Positions 57,692-64,000 of a DNA stretch of 64,000 bases are shown piece by piece. The position numbers and the translations under genes were made by a program. Source of the stretch: Mixophyes australis (taxonomy: Eukaryota; Chordata; Amphibia; Anura; Limnodynastidae); assembly GCA_036250195.1 (NCBI GenBank), contig JAVHZZ010000006.1, forward strand, positions 167,234,424 to 167,298,423, written 5' to 3'. Each line of letters starts with the position of its first letter. Positions within the stretch are counted from its first letter, which is position 1. The notes beneath the pieces are model-generated. The model was given only the letters and a program-made list of their open reading frames with translations, made no database searches and had not been told where the DNA came from.

Positions 57692-59175
57692 TGTCACTCA
57701 CCGGACTGTGAGTGCCACTTCCCGTGTATTCAGGAACCGTGGCCGTCCGCCATCCTGAGGGTCTGCGCATGTGCAGCCCTTTCAAACCTTCAGTACCTGT
57801 TGCTTTCAATTGATTGGATGATCAGGCAACCCTCCCTATTTAAACCACCTGTGATCATTACCTGGTTGCCTGATCTTGGAGTCTCATTCCCCATGAGCCT
57901 CTGAAGCTGTTCCTGTGTTCCTCGTGTATTCAGCTCCTGCTGATTCCTGTTTACTGCTATTGTGGTTTCCAGACCACTTCAACTCTCCTGTGTTCATCGT
58001 GTCTGCACTCAGCTGATTCCTATCCGCTGCCTCCGTTACTACTGCAGAGTTCCTGTTCACTTCTACTCTCCTGTGTTCATCGTGCCAGCACTCAGCTGAT
58101 TCCTATCCGCTGCCTCCGTTACTACTACAGAGTTCCTGATCGTCTCAACTCTCCTGGTTTTATCGTGTCAGCGCTCCGCTGCCTCCACCTCTACTACTGG
58201 ATACCAGACAGCCTCAACTCTCCCGTGTTCTTCATGTTTCCAGTTCCACTTACTACTGCTTCCTGAGTATTGCTTCATTCATTCTGGTTTACCTGCCGTG
58301 CGCTGCACCAACCTGATTACCGCTTCCACCCTCCAGTGGTCTCTCCTCCTGCCGGCCTTCAGCCGTTCAGGTATCCCTGCACGTCTCTCTGACAGCCTGC
58401 TCTCCTGAACCGCGGTATGCATACTTTCCATTGACTTTGCTTGTGTATTGCATATCCATCTGGACTGAGTTGTGTTCTCCTCCGGAGCCTCCTATCCACT
58501 GAAGCTATTGTTACCATTGACTTTGTTTCATATTGCCTGGATAGTTATTGTGACTTTGTATACTTTAGCAGTGCTTGTCAGTTATCGTTGTATTGTGGAT
58601 ATCATCGTGGGATCAAGTTCTGTGTGCCCCGTGTATACTCTGCTTTACATTCATCTCCTCGTGCCCCTCCTCACATATATAGAGCAGTGGTACAACTTGC
58701 TGACGCAGACCACTGACTCCTGTTCCCTGTGACACCAGTTTTAAGTATCCTCTCACATAAGCAGTGGTACAACTTGCTATACGCAGACCACTGACTTCCC
58801 CGTTACCTACTTTCACCTGGATTCCATTCCTTCACTATAGACAGCGGTACAACTTGCTATACGCAGACCGCTGACTCTCACTACCTCCTCGCTACTCCTG
58901 GACATTCCACCTCACTATAGCAGTGGTACAACTTGCTATACGCAGACCACTGACTTTCCTCACGTTCCCTTGTCCATCTGGTTCCTCGTGTACATTCATC
59001 TACTCATTACCAGTTGCTGCTAGTCATAGACTTTCCTCGAGCATTCTCTCACCATCTGCTGTTTCTCCTGTTCCGTTGTCACCCTGCTACCAGAGAACCA
59101 TATTACCATCTATATTACTCTGGTAAGTCCATCATCTGGTGATATCCTGGGCAAAGACTCCTAGTGCCCGTGACA
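57692..59175. mobile_element. Solo LTR (1484 bp) inside the L2
   Basis: Starts TGTCACTCACCGG and ends GCCCGTGACA. The target duplication GATTG is exact (57687-57691 and 59176-59180). It contains ~95 bp imperfect repeats with CTCCTGTGTTCATCGTG (57960-58220) and four ~77-80 bp spaced hairpin units (58685-58952). No coding region is attached. Probably of the Ty3/gypsy class by its ends and duplication length. Confidence 0.92.
58685..58952. repeat. Four spaced hairpin repeats in the solo LTR
   Basis: Each unit has a 7 bp stem around ACAACTTGCTATACGCAG. The stems start at 58685, 58762, 58842 and 58921. Three units read CAGTGGT/ACCACTG. The third reads CAGCGGT/ACCGCTG, changed on both sides so that pairing is kept. 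Confidence 0.92.
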
Positions 59176-60644
59176 GATTGTCAATGATTCGATCACTGCT
59201 AAAAACAAATGCCATTACTCTCTTCTAATTCTCCTGGATCTCTCTGCTAAATTCAATACTGTTGACCACTCTCTTCTCATACAAACACTACAATCCCTAG
59301 GTCTTCAAGATAATGTCATATCCTGGTACTCATACTTCATTTCTAATCACTCTTCAAGTGTTGATTTCTCTTGATCCACCTCTGCTAGGCTTCCTTTATC
59401 AGTAAGAGTCCCATAAGGCTCAGTGCTAGGTCCTCTGCTGTTCTCTATCTATACTACTTCTGTTGGAAAACTAATAATTTCCTTTGGATTTCAGTATCGT
59501 CTCTATGCATATGAAATTATAAAATTTATCTATCCTCTCCTGATCTCTCACCATCTGTGTTGTCCCGCATTACTGACTGTCTGTCTGCCATTTCATCTTA
59601 GATGTACTCTCGCCAACTCAAGCTCAATCTCTCAAAAACAGAGTAAATAATATTCCCACCCACCAACAGTTACCTACCTGACATTTCTATTTCTGCTGAC
59701 AACATAAATCCCATCCTGCAAGCTCGCTGCCTAGGTGGGACCCTTGATTCACAACTATCCTTTGTTCCCCACATTGACTCTATATTTAAATCATGTTACA
59801 TACTAAAAAAACATTTCCAGAATACACACATCTTGCACAAGACACTGCAAAAACTTTAATACATGCACTCAAAATCTCCAACATTGACTATTACAATTCC
59901 CTTCCCCTAAACAGACTCATACTCCTACAATTTGTTTTGCACATAGTGGCCAGACTGATTTTCCTTGCAAATTGGTGTTCCTTTGCTGAGCGTCAATCTT
60001 TACATTGGTTGCCGGTCTTTTACAGAATCCAATACAAAATTCTTCTACTGGCATACAAGGCCATCAACAAAACTGCACCAACATACATCTCCTCACGTGT
60101 CTCAAAATATCTCCCAACTCGACAACTCCGTTCTGCACAAGATCTCCGTCTCTCAATCACTCTCCCATTCCCGTTTACAGGATTTTTTTCGAGCTGCACC
60201 CACTCTGTGAAATTCCCTTGCACAATAAGACTTTCCTCTGGTCTACAAACCTTCAAGCGTTCTTTGAAAACCCACCTCTTCATGCAAGCTTATAATATTC
60301 CTCAACCACCCTTTTTACCTCACTAGGTTACCCTATTACTACCCTTTACACAATTCACACAAGACAACAACCCTCTGACCCCAGACCAACATTGCTGTGA
60401 GACTGGATCACATAGTATACAAATCATTTTGTACGTTTGCAATTTAGCTAGAGAAATATGCAATATATAGAGTTAACCTCATGTATTCTACTTCAATTGA
60501 CCTATAGATTGTAAGCTTGCGAGCAGGGCTCTCTTACCTCTTAATCTGTTTTGCCCAGTATTGCTTATTACTGTGTTTGTCCCCAATTGTAAAGCGCTAT
60601 GGAATTTGCTGGTGTTATATAAATAAATGTTGATGATGATATAT

Positions 60645-62159
60645 ATCTGCCTATGTTATATAGTTTAAATAAACTAAAATGACAATAGCATGGCAATATT
60701 TGAGGCTATATATCTGGAAAGGACTTTTGAGTTCAAGCCAAATGGCGTAACAGAGGAGGAAGGAAGAGAAGAACAAATGTGGAAAAATGTTAGTGACGTG
60801 ATGAGCTAGTTAAAACAAAACATTATGGGGAGTTAAAAGAAGCTAGTATAATGGTGAGATTGTTATTAATGACTTTAAATTAAGTAATGATATGCGTTAC
60901 ATTCATCACACCATTATAATATAATGATGTGCACCACATCACAATCCCAAATGGAAAAAAATCTGCTCTGGAATATGCCAAATTGCAATCTTAGTACCAG
61001 CTGCAAATTAATATCATCATACTCATTATGAACTATTGACAGTTTACCAGTGACAACAGGATCAGGAGGAAAGTGAAAGAAAGTAAGACAAAGAAGTTAA
61101 ATTAGAGGCAGAGAATAATGTCATCCAAGACGAATCTCACCTGGATGATTGAATTTGGATTTCAGAGTAGAAGGCACAGACAACACCAATTCAGGTTCTT
61201 GCAGATGCCTTGGGGTAACCACCTGCGACTCCAAATGCAGAAGTGCGGCTGAGTAGTACCCACAAATGGCGGTACCAAGAGGTGCATATTTAAAAATCTT
61301 ACTCACCTTTGGACAACACTATCATACAGATGTATGAACTCATGAATGCCAGTGAGTACACTGCATGATGAATTGTTTTATCTATGGAAAGCAAAATTGA
61401 CTCCCTTTGACTCCTACTGCAGGATATTATCCCTCTCCAGCTCTGTGTTCTTCGTGCTGGTGACAGTGGGGGAGAAACAGTGGTGTAGGGCAAGGTTTAT
61501 CTCATGGAGACTGATGCTTACAGCTAGTGAGATGCTTGGCAGCTAAGGAGCTCACCCTCATCCGAGGTGCAGCAGAAGAGGTGCTGACTTTGTTACTTGG
61601 ATCCTGAGCACACGCTAATGAAGTAGAAATCTAATAGCCAAACTCTCTGTCGCAACTCAACAGCCAGGTGCAACTAATATATGCTTTGTCACACATTGAC
61701 AATAAAAAAAAGCAAGTAACAAGCTCAGAGTGAGGCACCATGCTGTCATGTGAAAGTTTGAAAATCCCACAAAGGAGAGGGTTCAAGGGTATAGCTCTAT
61801 ACTCCATGATGCACACTCAAGCTTAGGGACAGGAACAGCAAGATCAGCCTGACAACTACATTCACCCATCTGTGCTGAGGAGTCAACAACAGGGGAGAAC
61901 CGTGTTTCAACAACCTCTGCAACTCCAGAGACAATACTAGGAATGGATTAAGCATTTAATGCCCATGGCTCTTTCATCGCTCAATGTGTCACTAAGCACA
62001 GAAGCAAAAGTGTTAGTGAAAGCTTCGCACCTGGGCTCACATACTAGAGATACCTCCAGTCCCATGCCCATTACATCACTCAATGCCTTAATAATCGGGA
62101 CAAATATTTCAAATTGCATAAATTCGCCTATCAATCAAAACAATGGCTTTGTTAGTTCC
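60645..62159. other. Nothing recognised
   Basis: Several short open frames on both strands (for example minus 61121-61306) match no family I know. The mixture may contain an old retroelement, but no diagnostic motif is seen. Confidence 0.4.
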
Positions 62160-62163
62160 TTAA

Positions 62164-62579
62164 GCTGGGAACACACATATGTAATCTTACTTCAGATGCG
62201 ATTTCTGTAACGATTTTACCAACTACTGAAAATCTTGTTGAGCATGCTGATTCATGCATACACACCTACGTGATTTACCAACAGATCTGAGATTTGCAAT
62301 TCTCACAACCAACTGCTGAAAAGATTGTGACTATGTATACACTGTACAGAGATACAGTGGAAGTGTTGCACAGACCATGGACAGACGTCCGTGAGTGCAA
62401 ACACACTTCCAAATTTGCCCAACATCATTCCATTGTTAATCAAGTTTTTTAAGAAGTTAATAAAACCAAATCAAATGTTTTGGTATGATAAAACATGATC
62501 GTGGGAGTATACACACTCTTGCAATAAACAGTCGTTTATTGTGTGATCTGCATGATAATTGCATAGATGTGTATGCAAC
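62164..62579. mobile_element. TTAA-flanked MITE
   Basis: TTAA lies at both borders (62160-62163 and 62580-62583). The ends GCTGGGAACACACATATG and CATAGATGTGTATGCAAC are imperfect inverted repeats. TTAA targets fit piggyBac or Kolobok. No transposase is seen. Confidence 0.7.
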
Positions 62580-62583
62580 TTAA

Positions 62584-63633
62584 TTCTGTAGCGCTGCTGC
62601 TTCCAAGCCAGATGCAGCAACTACTGTGAGTAATGTTGAAAGAAGCTAAATTTCCTCAAAGCTTCACTCTGGCACATCCTGTTGCCCTAAATTAGACTCA
62701 ACAAAACTTGGAGCGGCAGCTAGTAAACCAGAGGCTACATTGCCACTCCAGATTCTCTCCTGCTACTCTTTTATTTCCCTCTTTGCTCTCTTTTTTAACT
62801 CTTCCTCTCATTTTTAATCGTGTCTGCGCTCTCTCCTTTTCGCTCTCTCTTTTTTACTCACCATCGCTCTCTCCTTTTCTGTCACCGTTTCACTTTTTTT
62901 CCTCCTCTGTCTAAATCTACTGCCTTCTCACAGCAACAGTTGGTATTACCAAGTCTTTTATTATGTCCCACGTTTCAATGAGCAAAACGTGATACATCAT
63001 GTCATGACCAAATAGGCATAAAAAAAATGATAGTGGTAATTCCGCACAGAACACAGAAGCTAAATGAGGAAAAAAGTGAATATTCAGGTTTGAAAATTTC
63101 AAACATATCTATTCTTTTGCCCCAACATGGGCCTCTTTTAAAGGGAATGGTCCAAAACACATGCTGGCTTGGTGCTACCAAGCAATTACAGTTGAATAAA
63201 ACATTTATCAGACATTGTTTTATTTAAGAAAAAATGGCATAACATGTCTTTTAAATAAATATTGCATTAATATTGTGAATCTTTATTGTGTGATACCCCC
63301 AGAAATAACAGAGCACAGCGGGGATGCAGGAGGGGGTACATGTCCAGTTATGCTAATTGCAGGAAAAAGGTAGTGGAAATGTGAGATTGGATCCTAATGA
63401 GACTCTGCAAAGGTCACATCAATTATTCATTTTCTTTCAAAGCAGTAAAGAAAATGGAGGCATGTGAAAACAAATCAGATATAAAAAGAAAGGCTGCTTG
63501 CTGACCGAGCTACTCAGTGAAATAGATTAAGCTTCTGTTAAAGGGACTATAACCTCAAACATTCTATTTGCTTCTCTGTGTTTTGATATTGTATTGTGAG
63601 TGGATTTTCCTATTTTAATAAGATTGACAGGAG
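62584..63633. other. Nothing recognised; pyrimidine-rich tract at 62740-62930
   Basis: The CT-rich tract is low-complexity. 63300-63540 is unique-looking and is discussed as a possible regulatory stretch. Confidence 0.4.
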
Positions 63634-63938
63634 GGGCCTGATACATTTAATAAAGGCAAAAAATGAGTAAATTATCTCCTGGACAAACCATGTTACAATG
63701 CAAAGGGTGCAAATTAGCTTTTTATTTTGCACATAAGGAAAATACTGGTTGTTTTTTCATGTAACACACAAATACTTGATAGATTTATTTTTACACTGAA
63801 ATTTAAAATTAATCTAGGACATGCCCTATTCCAACAATAAATCTGTTTTAAATTTACCTCCCCCTCCAATGCAACATGGTATTGCCAAGGTGCAAAGTTA
63901 CTCTTTTTTTGCTTTACTTTCCTTAATGAATCAGGCAC
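63634..63938. mobile_element. GGGCCTGA-type MITE (3 bp TSD)
   Basis: The ends are GGGCCTGATACATTTAAT and CTTTCCTTAATGAATCAGGC, flanked by GAG (63631-63633 and 63939-63941). Interior blocks (TTTATTTTGCACATAAGG, TAACACACAAATACTTGATA) match 16728-17073. Confidence 0.83.
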
Positions 63939-64000
63939 GAGATCTCTGGGTTAAATAAGGAGATTATGGCGAAAAGAGGACAAACAATGGTATTTTTGAT

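Larger units (their letters stand above)
57088..60640 (+). mobile_element. L2-type LINE relic, split by a solo LTR
   Basis: The L2 ORF2 order is readable: linker (FFKDKIDKIRLEM near 57205, STTCPLDPIPSQIG near 57350), early reverse transcriptase (LSNYRSISQLPCPSKLLEKL and LLDRFQSGYRS at 57530-57660), middle (LLILLDLSAKFNTVDHSLL near 59225), and late part ([19 protein letters not shown] near 59420). The C-terminus follows (QSLHWLPVFYRIQYKILLLA at 59995, TFKRSLKTHLFMQAY at 60249). The catalytic YADD box reads YAYE (59504-59515) and stops are present, so it is dead. The 3' tail GTTATATAAATAAATGTTGATGAT ends near 60640. The LTR at 57692-59175 interrupts the reverse transcriptase. Confidence 0.88.

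Noticed and set aside
58685..58952. CRISPR-like array (about 37 bp repeats with about 40 bp spacers)
   Set aside because: It lies in a vertebrate LTR with only four units and no cas genes. The hairpin repeats are LTR-internal.
53820..64000. Further GDAP1L1 exons on the minus strand
   Set aside because: I looked for the preceding helical exon and GST-fold motifs and found no convincing match with splice sites.

Overview
This 64 kb window is vertebrate genomic DNA, most likely from a frog. I infer this from two vertebrate genes with spliced exons and from the repeat content: V-SINE-like tRNA-derived SINEs, L2-type LINEs, Tc1 elements, Ty3/gypsy LTRs, and many hAT-like and other MITEs. The species cannot be named from the sequence alone.

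Host genes. FITM2 lies on the + strand with two coding exons (34469-34641 and 36589-37177) that encode a complete protein of 253 residues. The last coding exon of GDAP1L1 lies on the - strand (53462-53805). The two genes converge tail to tail, which is the arrangement known at the mammalian GDAP1L1-FITM2 locus. Upstream GDAP1L1 exons were not found in 53.8-64.0 kb and probably lie beyond the window. No other host gene is supported.

Mobile DNA, left to right. 0-9 kb: SINEs, a solo LTR inside another solo LTR, a Helitron candidate, hAT MITEs, minisatellites and a perfect hairpin. 9-18 kb: inverted repeat pairs, a hAT element that has trapped a long minisatellite, a 412 bp foldback element, and one MITE nested in a relative. 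18-31 kb: a dimeric tandem repeat, a Tc1 relic, a complete short LTR retroelement (21082-24536) with an unusual gag-like ORF, a solo LTR, an L2 relic, and a Ty3/gypsy relic with two gag regions. 31-53 kb: an ERV-like LTR candidate, FITM2 with a MITE in its intron, AT microsatellites, a large palindromic element, and a Tc1 broken by an L2 and other insertions. 53-64 kb: GDAP1L1, a SINE, a Tc1 fragment, an L2 split cleanly by a solo LTR whose tandem hairpins show a compensatory base change, and two MITEs.

Target-site duplications read directly from the sequence fix many element borders to the base: 5 bp for LTR elements, 8 bp for hAT, TTAA for one MITE, and 3 bp for one abundant unassigned MITE group. 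The most unusual findings are the 21-24.5 kb LTR element, whose ORF places the zinc knuckle before a capsid-like region and carries several codon-multiple minisatellites, and the covarying hairpin array in the 57.7-59.2 kb LTR.
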